Shown here one piece after another: positions 41,928 to 50,736 of a stretch of DNA of 64,000 nucleotides (position 1 is the first letter of the stretch; every line of letters begins with the position of its first letter). The DNA lies in the NCBI GenBank assembly GCA_963728445.1, contig CAVSJO010000006.1, forward strand, positions 558,001 to 622,000, given 5' to 3'. The translations under genes and the position numbers were made by a program. The stretch comes from CAVSJO01 sp963728445. GTDB lineage: Bacteria; Gemmatimonadota; Gemmatimonadetes; Longimicrobiales; RSA9. The notes under the pieces are model-generated. The model did no database searches. It saw nothing but the letters and a program-made list of their open reading frames with translations, and was not told where the DNA came from.

Positions 41928-41942
41928 TGAGACTCATTCTCA
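41928..41942 (-). promoter_or_regulatory. Fur-box-like operator of the FTR1 gene
   Basis: TGAGAATGAGTCTCA on the minus strand, an inverted repeat matching the 7-1-7 Fur-box form (TGATAAT-N-ATTATCA, with G for T and C at symmetrical positions). It lies 26 bp upstream of ATG 41901, where a promoter would be expected. Confidence 0.75.
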
Positions 41943-42055
41943 ATCCATGGTACCGGTGCTGCGGAGACGGCGCAAGGGGGGGCGGGGGGACGGGACGGGA
42001 CCCGGCGCTGCTCGCGCTCCTGTACGCTCGCTCGCCCCGCGGCTAGCTTGCCGGC

Positions 42056-43675
42056 GTGTCCACTCGCACGCTGTCCCCGTCCCCCGGCTCCGTCTCGCGC
42101 ACGGGGGAAATCCCTCGGCTGAGCCGATGGGTCGTCGGCATCGCGGCGGCCGTCGCCGTCGTACACGTCGTCGTCAACCTCGTCACTCCCTACGAGCTGC
42201 ATCGGGACGCGTATCTCTATCTGGCCATGGGTCGGCACCTGCGGCCGTGGCGGATGGACTTCCCGCCGCTGATCGGGATGATCGCGCAGGCGGAGCGGGG
42301 GCTGTTCGGCGACTCGCTGGCGTCGATCCGGCTGTCGTCGACGCTGGCGCACGCGGCCAACGTGGTTCTGGCGGGCCTGATCGCGCGGGAGCTGGGCGGC
42401 CGCCGGTGGGCCCAGGGTCTGGCGGCGCTCGCCGTCGCCGTCGATCCGCTTTTCCTGCGCCCGGGCGCGCTTTTCCAGCCGGTGGTGCTGGACCAGCTCT
42501 GGTGGACGGTGGGGCTCTTCGCGCTGGCGCGCATGGCGCGGCGGGAGCCGGGCGACGCGCCGCGGGAGTGGCTGCTGCTGGGCGTCGCCTGCGGGCTCGG
42601 GCTGCTGACGAAGTTCAGCATCCTGTTCTTCGGGATGGCGGTCCTGGTGGGGACGCTGCTCTCGGAGCGGCGGCGCGACCTGGCGACGCCGTGGCCGTGG
42701 CTGGCGGCGGCGATCGCGTTCGCCATGGGCGCGCCGAGCGTGGTGGGGCAGATCCGGCTGGGCTGGCCGGTGCTGGGGCAGATGCGTGACCTGCAGGACG
42801 TGCAGCTCCAGCGCGTGACGGCCGGCGACTTCCTCGCCGGACAGCTCTTCATGCTGGGCCCGTGGATCCTGCTGGCCGCCGCGGGGCTGATCGATCTGCT
42901 GGTGGCGAGGCGACGTCGCCCGTGGCGGTCCGTGGGCTGGGCGTGCCTCGCGGCGTTCGTGCTCCTCCTGGTGCTGCACGGCAAGCCGTACTACGTGGGG
43001 CCCATCTACCCCGCGCTGCTGGCCGCCGGCGCGGCGCTGCTGGAGCGGGCGACGTCGGGCCGGGACGCGTACTCCGGACCGTACGCGCCGCCCCGGAGTC
43101 GCATCGCTGCGGTGACGCGGACGGGCGTCGTCGCCCTCGGGCTGCTGTCGGGCGCCGTCTTCCTGCCCCTCGGGCTGCCGATCCTGCCGCCGCCTCAGAT
43201 GGCCCTCTACTCCACTCGGATGGGCATAACGCAGGCGGTCACGACGAATACGGGGCGCGTGCTGGAGCTGCCGCAGGACTACGCGGACATGCGGGGCTGG
43301 CAGGCGCTGGCGGACACGGTGGCGCGGGTGTGGCGGGACCTGCCGCCGGAGGACCGGGCGCAGGCCGTGCTCATCGCGAACAACTACGGGGAGGCCGGCG
43401 CCCTGGACTACTACGGGGCGTCGCTGGGCCTGCCGCCGTCGATCGCGCCGGTCGGGTCGTACTGGTACTTCGGTCCGGGTGAGAAGCCCGCGGATGTTGC
43501 CGTGATCATCGGGGGCGACGACGGCAACCGCGACTTCTTCCGGGAGGTCACCCTCGCGGCGACGATCGACGAGCCGTGGGTGGTCCCGGAGCAGCGCGGG
43601 GTGCACGTATGGGTCGCGCGGGGGCCGTACCGGACGCTGCAGGAAGTGTGGCCCATGTTCGAGGGCCGCAACTGA
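42056..43675 (+). CDS. GT39/PMT-like membrane glycosyltransferase
   Basis: 539-aa protein with about eleven hydrophobic segments. TPYELHRDAYLYLAMGRHLRPWRMDFPPLIGMIA carries the acidic residue in the first outer loop (HRDAYLY) typical of ArnT/PMT-like enzymes that use lipid-linked sugars. A soluble C-terminal domain (EDYADMRGWQALADTVARVWRDLPPEDRAQ, from about residue 395) follows. It starts at GTG 42056. No lipid-A or O-antigen genes are adjacent. The acceptor is unknown; protein or lipid glycosylation outside the membrane is likely. Confidence 0.88.
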   Translation: MSTRTLSPSPGSVSRTGEIPRLSRWVVGIAAAVAVVHVVVNLVTPYELHRDAYLYLAMGRHLRPWRMDFPPLIGMIAQAERGLFGDSLASIRLSSTLAHAANVVLAGLIARELGGRRWAQGLAALAVAVDPLFLRPGALFQPVVLDQLWWTVGLFALARMARREPGDAPREWLLLGVACGLGLLTKFSILFFGMAVLVGTLLSERRRDLATPWPWLAAAIAFAMGAPSVVGQIRLGWPVLGQMRDLQDVQLQRVTAGDFLAGQLFMLGPWILLAAAGLIDLLVARRRRPWRSVGWACLAAFVLLLVLHGKPYYVGPIYPALLAAGAALLERATSGRDAYSGPYAPPRSRIAAVTRTGVVALGLLSGAVFLPLGLPILPPPQMALYSTRMGITQAVTTNTGRVLELPQDYADMRGWQALADTVARVWRDLPPEDRAQAVLIANNYGEAGALDYYGASLGLPPSIAPVGSYWYFGPGEKPADVAVIIGGDDGNRDFFREVTLAATIDEPWVVPEQRGVHVWVARGPYRTLQEVWPMFEGRN

Positions 43676-43772
43676 GAGGCCTTCACGGGCGGGGTGTGAT
43701 TGCCCGGAGTGGGGTGTCGGATTAGCGTTGGGGCCCTGCTCTCTTCCGAGACCTGACACGGGAATACCGACC

Positions 43773-44705
43773 ATGATCCGTCTTCGCGCGGCGGCTGCCT
43801 CCCTCTTCTTCGTCTTGCTGGCGGCGTGCGGGGGCGGAAGCGATGCGGGTTCGGGCGGAGGCGCGGGGTCGGAGGCAGCGACGTCGCCATCCGACTCGCT
43901 GGACCTCAGCCGGGTCGTGTGCGTCTCGAAGCAGCTGAACGAGTTCATCTTCGCCATCGGCGCGCAGAGCCACCTGGTGGCGGTGGACCTGACGTCGGTC
44001 TACCCGCCGGAGATCAAGGATCTGCCCACGGTCGGGTACCACCGGGCGCTGAGCGCGGAGGGGATCCTGTCGGCGAAGCCGACGCTGTTCCTGACGGACG
44101 GGAACGTGGGGCCGGACGCGGTGCTGGAGCAGCTCGGGAAGGTGGGGATTCCCATCAAGGTGATGAAGTCGGGCGGCACGCTGGACGGAGCGGAAGGGGT
44201 GATGCGGGATCTGGGCGAGCTGTTCGGCCGCGACCCGGCGACGGACAGCGTGCTCCAGGCGTGGAACCGCGGGATGCAGGACGTGTGGGCGGACACGAGC
44301 CGGTGGTCACAGGCGCCGAAACCGCGGGTTCTGTTCATGCACTTCGGCCAGCTCATCAACAACTACCTGGCGGTGAATTCCGGCGGAGCGGCGGGGAAGG
44401 TGCTGGAGTGGGCGGGTGGCGTGAACGCCATCGACTCCATCGGCGGAATGACGCGGCTGACGCCGGAGCTGATCGCGCGGCTGAAGCCGGACGTGATCAT
44501 CGCGACGGAGGTCGGGTTCGACCGGCTGGGCAGCGCGGAGGCATTCGGGAAGCTGCCGGGGGTGGACCTGACGCCGGCGGCGAAGAACGGGCGGATCTAC
44601 AGGATCGAGGAGGACAAGATCATGTACTTCGGCCCGCGCACGCCGGGGGCCGTGCAGGAGGTCGCCGGAATGCTGCACCCGGACCTGGCCGGGTCGGGAG
44701 GGTGA
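43773..44705 (+). CDS. hmuT: haem/iron ABC transporter substrate-binding lipoprotein
   Basis: 310-aa type III periplasmic binding protein with a lipobox (LLAACG, Cys near residue 20). VVCVSKQLNEFIFAIGAQSHLVAVDLTSVYPPEIKDLPTVGYHRALSAEGILSAKPTLFLTDGNVGP is the HmuT-type opening, including the VGYHRALSAEG segment with haem-coordinating candidates. ATG 43773 is the natural start. It overlaps the permease gene by 4 bp. Haem is the best guess for the ligand; a corrinoid or siderophore is possible. Confidence 0.88.
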   Translation: MIRLRAAAASLFFVLLAACGGGSDAGSGGGAGSEAATSPSDSLDLSRVVCVSKQLNEFIFAIGAQSHLVAVDLTSVYPPEIKDLPTVGYHRALSAEGILSAKPTLFLTDGNVGPDAVLEQLGKVGIPIKVMKSGGTLDGAEGVMRDLGELFGRDPATDSVLQAWNRGMQDVWADTSRWSQAPKPRVLFMHFGQLINNYLAVNSGGAAGKVLEWAGGVNAIDSIGGMTRLTPELIARLKPDVIIATEVGFDRLGSAEAFGKLPGVDLTPAAKNGRIYRIEEDKIMYFGPRTPGAVQEVAGMLHPDLAGSGG

Positions 44706-45760
44706 GGCGCCTGTCGAACGGGCAGGTCCACGCGCTGCTGGCGGTGCTGCTGGCGGCGGCGCTGGTGGCATCGGCCGGCATCGGCGCACTGTCGTTCACG
44801 CCGTCGCAGATGGTGCGCTACGCGGGGGTGGCGCTGGGGCTCGAGCCGGCGACGACGGCGGACGCGCTGTCGCGCAACGTCTTCCTCCAGCTCCGACTCC
44901 CGCGCGTGCTCCTGGCCGGCCTCACGGGCGCGGTGCTCGGCGTGTCGGGCACCATCATGCAGGGGCTCTTCCGCAACCCCATCGTGGAGCCGGGCCTGGC
45001 GGGCACGTCGGCGGGCGCTGCGCTGGGCGCCGCCCTCGTCTTCGTGTTCGGCGGCAACACGGCCGTCGACTTCACCTCTCCCCTCGGGTCCCTCGCCGTT
45101 CCGACGCTGGCCTTCGTGTGCGCGTTCGCGGCGACGATGCTGGTCTACCGCATGTCGTCGTCGTTCGGGAAGGTGAACGTCTTCACGCTGCTGCTGGCGG
45201 GCATCGCGGTGAACGCGGTGTGCAACGCGGGCACGGGGTTCCTGTCGTACGTCGCACGGGACCCGCAGGCGCGCAACATCACGTTCTGGAACCTGGGCAC
45301 GTTCACGACCGCGGACTGGCGGGGCGTGTCCATGGTGGCGGCGTTCTTCGTGGTCTGCTTCGCGTGGTCGCTGCGCCACGGCAAGTCGCTGAACGCCCTG
45401 ATGCTGGGGGAGGACGAGGCGGCGTACCTGGGGATCGATCCGGCGCGGCTGATCCTCGTGCTCCTCGTCGTGAACACCGTCATGGTCGCCGTGGCGACGG
45501 CGATGGTCGGCGTCATCGCGTTCGTCGGGCTCGTCGTGCCGCACGTCCTGCGCATGACGAAGTCGGCAGACTACACGTTCCTGCTCCCCGGCTCCGCGCT
45601 CTTCGGTGCGATCCTCATGGAGGTGGTGGACGTCATCGCGCGCATCGTGGTGCCACCGGCGGAGCTGCCCATCGGCATCATCACGGCGGTGGTGGGCGCG
45701 CCCGTCTTCCTGTGGATCCTGCTCCGGCAGCGGAGCCGCGGCGAGGGGTTCTATGGGTGA
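44702..45760 (+). CDS. hmuU: FecCD-family permease (haem/iron)
   Basis: 352-aa polytopic permease with about ten membrane helices. LRLPRVLLAGLTGAVLGVSGTIMQGLFRNPIVEPGLAGTSAGAALGAALV is the FecCD signature (LRLPR and GxxQxxxRNPLAxP). AFVGLVVPHVLRM contains the EAA-like coupling loop. GTG 44702 overlaps the preceding stop (GTGA). It pairs with the lipoprotein and the ATPase that follow. Confidence 0.92.
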   Translation: MRRLSNGQVHALLAVLLAAALVASAGIGALSFTPSQMVRYAGVALGLEPATTADALSRNVFLQLRLPRVLLAGLTGAVLGVSGTIMQGLFRNPIVEPGLAGTSAGAALGAALVFVFGGNTAVDFTSPLGSLAVPTLAFVCAFAATMLVYRMSSSFGKVNVFTLLLAGIAVNAVCNAGTGFLSYVARDPQARNITFWNLGTFTTADWRGVSMVAAFFVVCFAWSLRHGKSLNALMLGEDEAAYLGIDPARLILVLLVVNTVMVAVATAMVGVIAFVGLVVPHVLRMTKSADYTFLLPGSALFGAILMEVVDVIARIVVPPAELPIGIITAVVGAPVFLWILLRQRSRGEGFYG

Positions 45761-45801
45761 GGGCTCCAGGGCGGCGAGGGTCCCGGCGTGCGGGGGCGGC
45801 G

Positions 45802-46587
45802 ATGGTTGAGGCGCGGGCGGCCGGCTACCGTGTAAACGGGGTGCGGATCCTCGAGAACGTGTCCGTCGCGTTCCGGCCCGGCGCCTTCAACGTGATCCTG
45901 GGCCCGAACGGGGCGGGCAAGTCGACGCTGCTGAAGCTGGCGACGGGGCTCCAGAAGCCCACGTCGGGCGATATCCTGTACGACGGGGAGCCGCTGGCGT
46001 CCATCGCGCCGGACGCGCTGGCGCGGCGCAGGGCAGTGCTGTCGCAGCACGTGGAGCTGGCGTTCCCGCTGCCGGTGCGGGAGGTGGCGATGATGGGGCG
46101 CTACCCGCACTACCGGCGCGCGCCGTCGCACCGGGACCGGGAGATCGTCGAGCGCGCCCTGGAGCTCGTGGGGATGTCGGAGCGATCGGGGCAGGAGTAC
46201 CCGACGCTGTCCGGCGGCGAGCAGCAGAAGGTGCAGCTTGCCCGGGTGCTGGCGCAGATCTGGAACTACGATGAGCCCTCGGGCCACAAGCTGCTCTTCC
46301 TGGACGAGCCGACGACCAGCCTCGACGTCCACTACCAGATCCATCTCCTCGACATCGCACGGGACCTGACGGCGCATGACTGCACCGTCGTCGCGATCCT
46401 GCACGACATCAACGTCGCCTTCCAGTACGCGGATGCGTTCTTCCTCCTCGACCGGGGAGCGCTCGTGCTGGAGGCCGACGACCCCGCCGACGTGCCCGGA
46501 CCCGTCATCGAGCGGGTGTTCGGCGTGCGGGCGCACCGCATCGTGGACCCGGAGGACGGCGCGGCGGTCTGGCGGTTCACGATCTGA
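45802..46587 (+). CDS. hmuV: haem ABC transporter ATP-binding protein
   Basis: 261-aa ABC ATPase. GPNGAGKSTLL is Walker A, QEYPTLSGGEQQKVQLARVL the signature motif, and LLFLDEPTTSLDVHYQ Walker B. An additional ~10-residue insert (NYDEPSGHK) before Walker B is common in HmuV. ATG 45802 is chosen; it is 41 bp after the permease stop. It energises the hmuTU-like importer. Confidence 0.9.
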   Translation: MVEARAAGYRVNGVRILENVSVAFRPGAFNVILGPNGAGKSTLLKLATGLQKPTSGDILYDGEPLASIAPDALARRRAVLSQHVELAFPLPVREVAMMGRYPHYRRAPSHRDREIVERALELVGMSERSGQEYPTLSGGEQQKVQLARVLAQIWNYDEPSGHKLLFLDEPTTSLDVHYQIHLLDIARDLTAHDCTVVAILHDINVAFQYADAFFLLDRGALVLEADDPADVPGPVIERVFGVRAHRIVDPEDGAAVWRFTI

Positions 46588-46638
46588 GGAACGGGCCCGT
46601 GCCGACCTCACGGCACACGCCATGCGCTCGTCTGCACC

Positions 46639-47601
46639 GTGATTCTCGACATTCTGTTTCCGGCCATCGGCACGCTGCTGTCCCTGCTGGTCCTCGTGGA
46701 CCTGTTCCTGACGGTGTTCCACCCCACGGCCCGGGCGGGTCCCCTCACGCGGGTCCAGAGCCGGAGCGTGTGGCGCCTCATGCGGAAGCTCGGAGGATGC
46801 AGCGGGAAGCGGCGGGTACGGCTCCTCTCGCTGGGCGGTCCCCTGATCGCCGTGCTCACGCCCGTGAGCTGGATCGTGCTGCTCACCGTCGCGTTCGCGC
46901 TGATCTACTGGCCCTTCATCGGGACCTTCTCGTTCGACGGCCTGGCGCAGGGCCCGGGGTGGGCGGAATCGCTGTACTACAGCGGCTACGTGGCGACGAC
47001 GCTCGGACTGGGCGACGTCGTGCCGAGAGACATCCCCTTTCGACTGCTGGCCGTCGTGCAGGGAGCGTCCGGATTCGCGACGTTTTCCGTCGCCATCACC
47101 TACGTCCTGTCCGTCTACGGGCAGCAGGGCGTGCAGACGGCGCTGGCGAATCACGTCGAGCACGCGCTCGCGGGCACGTCGAACATGGACTGGCGGGATC
47201 CGGGCACGGAGCGGGAGCGGTGGGCCGAGCACCTGGCGTGGGAGGCCGCCCGCACGCTGGCGCGGGTGAACACGGCGAACAGCCAGTATCCCATCCTGCA
47301 CTACTTCCGTCACCCGAATCCGCGTGACTCGCTGCAGATCCAGATCGGCCGGCTCATCCGCTGGCTGCGGGACCTCGAGGCGGCCGCGCCGCGGCGCGAC
47401 TGGTTCCGGGGGTACTCCCCCTTCCTCGCCCTCCGGCGCGCCATCGATGATTACTTGAGGGAAGTCCCGCTGCACCTGCACCCGTTCGGCGTGCAGGAGG
47501 AAGACGATACCGGCTGGGACGAGAAGTATCGCGAGTTGCTGACGTTCCTGTGCTACGAAGCGCCGGAGTTCGTGGATCTGGCGGGCGATGCGGCCGGATG
47601 A
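46639..47601 (+). CDS. ion-channel (two-TM potassium-channel-like) protein
   Basis: 320-aa protein with four hydrophobic segments. The pore loop YVATTLGLGDVVPRDIPFRLL matches the TxxTxGxGD selectivity-filter pattern of K+ channels (here TTLGLGD), flanked by an N-terminal pair of helices (ILFPAIGTLLSLLVLVDLFL) and an inner helix (VVQGASGFATFSVAITYVLSVYG). The C-terminal ~150 residues are soluble and helical and show no clear RCK/TrkA-N motif. It starts at GTG 46639. The following lipoprotein gene overlaps its stop (ATGA), which suggests a linked role at the envelope. Confidence 0.82.
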   Translation: MILDILFPAIGTLLSLLVLVDLFLTVFHPTARAGPLTRVQSRSVWRLMRKLGGCSGKRRVRLLSLGGPLIAVLTPVSWIVLLTVAFALIYWPFIGTFSFDGLAQGPGWAESLYYSGYVATTLGLGDVVPRDIPFRLLAVVQGASGFATFSVAITYVLSVYGQQGVQTALANHVEHALAGTSNMDWRDPGTERERWAEHLAWEAARTLARVNTANSQYPILHYFRHPNPRDSLQIQIGRLIRWLRDLEAAAPRRDWFRGYSPFLALRRAIDDYLREVPLHLHPFGVQEEDDTGWDEKYRELLTFLCYEAPEFVDLAGDAAG

Positions 47602-48587
47602 AGCGCCGGACCGGGTCGCGACGAAACCCTGTCGGGAGAGATCGTGTGAGCGGATCGAGGTTCGTTGGGGCCGGTGCACGCGTGGCGGTGATCGGGTTCG
47701 TGGCGGCGGCGGGCGTCGGCCTGGCGGCGTGCGCCGGTGGGCCCGGACCGGTGACTCCCATGCCGCGGCCGGAGACGTTCTCGGCGGTCCCGGGTTTCGA
47801 CACCCGGGACTACCCGGGCGCGGCGGCGATGCGGGCGTGGCACGACGCCTCGCCGTACCGGTGGGTCGGCTACTACCTGACCGCTCCGTGCTACACGGGC
47901 ACGACGTGGCAGGGCAGGCGGCAGGAGATCCAGGCGATGGGCTGGGGCATCGGCGTGCTCTTCGTCGGGGAGCAGGACTGGGGCGCGGTACTGGTGCCCG
48001 GCGGTGGAGCGGCGGCGGTGGAAGCGGCGGGTGCGGACTCGGTGCCGGCAGATACTATCGCGTCGGCCACGACCGCGGAGGAAGAGAGGGTGGCACGAGC
48101 CGCCGAAGCGGGGACTGCGGCACGGTGCACGCGCGGCAACCTGTCGGAGGCCGGTGGGCGGGCGGACGGAGCGGCGGCGGCAGGCGCCGCGGCGGGCGAA
48201 GGATTCGCAGCGGGCAGCGTCGTGTTCCTGGACGTGGAGCGGGTGGACAGCGTGTCGGCGGAGCTCGCGGGGTACGTACGCGGTTGGTTCGAGGGGATGC
48301 TGGAGGACGGGCGCTATTCGCCAGGCCTGTACGCGCACGCCCGAAACGCCGAGGATCTGGCGACGATCGGTCGGTCGGCGTACCGCGCGGCCGGATCTCC
48401 GGGCGAGCCGCGGCTCTGGGTGGCCACGTCGAACGGCTTCGACGTGCACGGGAAGCCCTCCGACTCCGGCTTCGACGCGGACGTCTGGCAGGGAGCGCTG
48501 GACGTGTCGGAGACGTGGGGCGGCGTCACGTTGCGGGTCGACGTGGACGTGGCGGAGAGCGCAGACCCGTCGACACCCGGAAGCTGA
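47598..48587 (+). CDS. DUF1906 (Rv2525c-like glycoside-hydrolase-like) lipoprotein
   Basis: 329-aa protein with a long N-terminus ending in a lipobox (GLAACAGGPG). SAVPGFDTRDYPGAAAMRAWHDASPYRWVGYYL, then WGIGVLFVGEQ, VVFLDVER and SPGLYAHARNAED with LWVATS, are the DUF1906/GH25-like barrel strands; VFLDVER carries the acidic pair at the expected catalytic position. An Ala/Gly-rich low-complexity stretch (about residues 145-210) is inserted, and it is longer than usual. Its start codon overlaps the ion-channel stop. Probable cell-wall or envelope glycan function. Confidence 0.8.
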   Translation: MKRRTGSRRNPVGRDRVSGSRFVGAGARVAVIGFVAAAGVGLAACAGGPGPVTPMPRPETFSAVPGFDTRDYPGAAAMRAWHDASPYRWVGYYLTAPCYTGTTWQGRRQEIQAMGWGIGVLFVGEQDWGAVLVPGGGAAAVEAAGADSVPADTIASATTAEEERVARAAEAGTAARCTRGNLSEAGGRADGAAAAGAAAGEGFAAGSVVFLDVERVDSVSAELAGYVRGWFEGMLEDGRYSPGLYAHARNAEDLATIGRSAYRAAGSPGEPRLWVATSNGFDVHGKPSDSGFDADVWQGALDVSETWGGVTLRVDVDVAESADPSTPGS

Positions 48588-48680
48588 TCGGTCCGCGCGG
48601 GTGGCGCGGGGCGCCGCCGCGCGGATTGCGCGGGGCGGCGTCGCCCCTGCAGATCCGGCCGGCCGGCGTACTCGCCGGTG

Positions 48681-50138
48681 CTATCCGGCGGCGAAGTCGA
48701 TGTGGCCGCGGGCCGGGTCCACGGCGACGAGGCGGACGCGGGTCTTCTCGCCGACGTCGAGGCCGTCGGCCCCCTGGACGATGCGGCCCTCGACGGGCGG
48801 ATCGGTGAGGCGAGCCCACGTTCCGCCTCGGGTAACGCCGGTGACGACGGCGTGGAAGTCCTGGCCGACGCGGTCGGCGACGAGCTCGGCGGCGGCAACC
48901 TTCCGGAGCTTCCTTTCCACGTGTCGTGCCCGGTCCTCCATCTCCGTGCAGTGGGCGGCGACCTGCTCGAGCGCGTCGTCCGGGTAGGGAGACTCCCGCC
49001 CGAGCAGCGCGGCCTTGACCAGGCGCTGGGTGACGACGTCCGTGTATCGGCGGTTCGGGGCGGTGAAGTGGGTGTAGTCGGGAACCGCCAGCGCGAAGTG
49101 TCCCTGCAGCTCCTCCCCCCGATGCTCGACGACGTACTCACCCGATCCGAGCAGCTTCACGACCGAGAGGGACAGCTCCGCGTAGTCCTCGGGCGCGGCC
49201 TTGCGCTGCTCCACGAGGAACTCCGCCAGGGCTTTGCGGTCGGGCTCGGCCGGCAGCTTCGCGCCGTGTGCTGCGGCCAGTGCGACGATGCGGGGCCAGC
49301 GCTCCGGCGCCCGGACCTGTCGGCGAATCCACGCGAACCCGGCGTCCTCGAGGGAATCCGCGATGGAGGCATTGGCCGCGATCATGAGGTCCTCGATGAG
49401 GTCTCGGCCGAGCCCCTTCCGCGTCAGGCGGATGTCCACGACGCGGCCACCGCGCACGATCGGACGGGCCTCGACCGTCTCGAACTCCAGTGCGCCCCGC
49501 TCCTCCCGCCGCTGGCGCAGGGCGCGAGCGGCCTCGTCCTGCATCCGGACCTGGTCCCCGAGCGCAGCCTCCCGGGACGCTTTCGGCTCGGGGCCGCGGC
49601 CTTCGAGGAAGGCGCTCACGTCGGGATAGGCGAGCTGCGCGCGATTGCGGACGCGGGCTCGGGCGACCCGGGACACCGCGCACCCGCCGTCGCCTCCCAC
49701 GTCGAACTCGACGACGAGCGCCAGCCGCTCCTCACCCGCCAGGAGGGACGTGCGGCCCGTGGATAGCTCGGGCGGCAGCATCGGCAGGACGGGGTCACCG
49801 GCGTAGACGGTGACCGTGTTCACGCCCGCATGGCGGTCGAGGGGCGTCGCCTGTGGCACGAAGGCGTCGACGTCTGCGATCCCGACGCGGACGCGCACCC
49901 CGCCGCCCGGGAGACGCTCGGAGCACTCGATCTGGTCGACGTCCCGCGTCGTGGCGTCGTCGATGGAGGACCAGGGCAGGTCGCGCATGTCCTCCACGCC
50001 GTCCAGGCCCGGGCGAAGCACTGCCTCTTCCGAGAGCTGGGAACGGGCGGCTGCCGAGAGGTCCACCTCGAAGCCCTCCGCGGCGAGTTCCTGCCGGGCG
50101 ATGCGGGCCAGGTCTGAAGTTCGGGCCGTTCGGGACAC
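48681..50138 (-). CDS. RNB-domain 3'-5' exoribonuclease (short form)
   Basis: 485-aa RNase II/R-family enzyme. SSIDDATTRDVDQIE (Asp60, 61, 66, 68) is the catalytic Mg-binding cluster of the RNB domain; HFALAVPDYTHFTAPNRRYTDVVTQRLV is the RNB C-terminal motif with its YTHFT-PIRRY form, and the last 80 residues (FHAVVTGVTRGGTWARL) form an S1-like domain. RNase II and R have N-terminal cold-shock domains, which are missing here; only about 55 residues precede the RNB core. GTG 50138 is preferred; an ATG at 50255 lies inside the upstream terminator-like hairpin. The cold-shock gene just upstream is on the same strand. Confidence 0.88.
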   Translation of the reverse strand: MSRTARTSDLARIARQELAAEGFEVDLSAAARSQLSEEAVLRPGLDGVEDMRDLPWSSIDDATTRDVDQIECSERLPGGGVRVRVGIADVDAFVPQATPLDRHAGVNTVTVYAGDPVLPMLPPELSTGRTSLLAGEERLALVVEFDVGGDGGCAVSRVARARVRNRAQLAYPDVSAFLEGRGPEPKASREAALGDQVRMQDEAARALRQRREERGALEFETVEARPIVRGGRVVDIRLTRKGLGRDLIEDLMIAANASIADSLEDAGFAWIRRQVRAPERWPRIVALAAAHGAKLPAEPDRKALAEFLVEQRKAAPEDYAELSLSVVKLLGSGEYVVEHRGEELQGHFALAVPDYTHFTAPNRRYTDVVTQRLVKAALLGRESPYPDDALEQVAAHCTEMEDRARHVERKLRKVAAAELVADRVGQDFHAVVTGVTRGGTWARLTDPPVEGRIVQGADGLDVGEKTRVRLVAVDPARGHIDFAAG

Positions 50139-50260
50139 GGAATGGCGGGTTCGGGGGGCGCAGTCTACCGGGCTCGAGATTCGGGCGGTGATGCTACTCC
50201 GGGGGTGCCCTCCGGTTCCGGGCGCAGGGTCCGGGCCGGACAAACGCCCGGACATGACGA

Positions 50261-50296
50261 AGCGGCCGACCCGGGATCGCTCCCGGGCCGGCCGCT
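50261..50296 (-). terminator. terminator-like hairpin between csp and the ribonuclease gene
   Basis: A 16-bp stem (50261-50276 with 50281-50296, one G-T pair) with a 4-base loop. On the minus strand it is followed by TCGTC, a weak T tract, so read-through into the ribonuclease gene is plausible. Confidence 0.65.
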
Positions 50297-50338
50297 TTCC
50301 GCGCGGCGCTCACGCCGTCGCGGCTCGCGTCACGCCGC

Positions 50339-50545
50339 TCAGACGGCGCGCACGTTCTCCGCCGCGGGGCCCTTCTGGCCCTGAACGACGTCGAACTCGA
50401 CCCGCTGGCCCTCGGCCAGGCTCTTGAAGCCCTCCGCCTGAATCGCGCTGTGATGGACGAAGCAGTCCTTGCTGCCGTCCTCCGGCGTGATGAAGCCGAA
50501 GCCCTTCTGATCGTTGAACCACTTCACAGTTCCTGTGGTACGCAT
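50339..50545 (-). CDS. csp: CspA-family cold-shock protein (second copy)
   Basis: 68-aa cold-shock domain. KGFGFI (RNP1) and DCFVHHSAI (RNP2) are intact, as in the paralogue at 5422-5628. It ends AENVRAV instead of AENVVKL. ATG 50545 has the same GGAGTACGGTA context as the first gene. The leader (50546-50701) repeats the first gene's architecture. The RNB ribonuclease is 200 bp downstream; both products act on structured RNA in the cold, so coexpression would make sense (inference). Confidence 0.97.
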   Translation of the reverse strand: MRTTGTVKWFNDQKGFGFITPEDGSKDCFVHHSAIQAEGFKSLAEGQRVEFDVVQGQKGPAAENVRAV

Positions 50546-50630
50546 GATACCGTACTCCGTTGTCTCTGTTCTGGTGCCTCGGGGTGCGGTATTTCCGTAC
50601 CTCTCGAACTCACCGTTCTCTGGCGCCAAC

Positions 50631-50658
50631 AAAAAACCCGGGCGGTAGCGCCCAGGTT
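50631..50658 (-). terminator. terminator-like hairpin inside the second csp leader (candidate attenuator)
   Basis: On the minus strand AACCTGGGCG, loop CTAC, CGCCCGGGTT (10 bp, one G-U), then four more Ts. Stem, loop start and flanking CCGGAGACC (50690-ish) match the first csp leader closely, with the U-G change showing that pairing is retained. It ends about 86 nt before the ATG, as in copy one (83 nt). Confidence 0.7.
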
Positions 50659-50707
50659 CTCATCTGTTGCTGGTCTCCGGACTCGGCCGGATCTTTCGCC
50701 AGTGTCC

Positions 50708-50736
50708 AAGATACGTCGCAGGGCGGGATCCGTCAA
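50708..50736 (-). promoter_or_regulatory. predicted promoter of the second csp gene
   Basis: On the minus strand TTGACG (50736-50731), 17-bp spacer, TATCTT (50713-50708). Same spacing and the same distance to the leader hairpin as at the first csp gene. Between 50740 and 50931 I see no gene. Confidence 0.7.

Noticed and set aside
40856..43957. Very long frame on the - strand
   Set aside because: Covers the FTR1 gene in another frame and the GT39-type gene in antisense; no coherent protein motifs.
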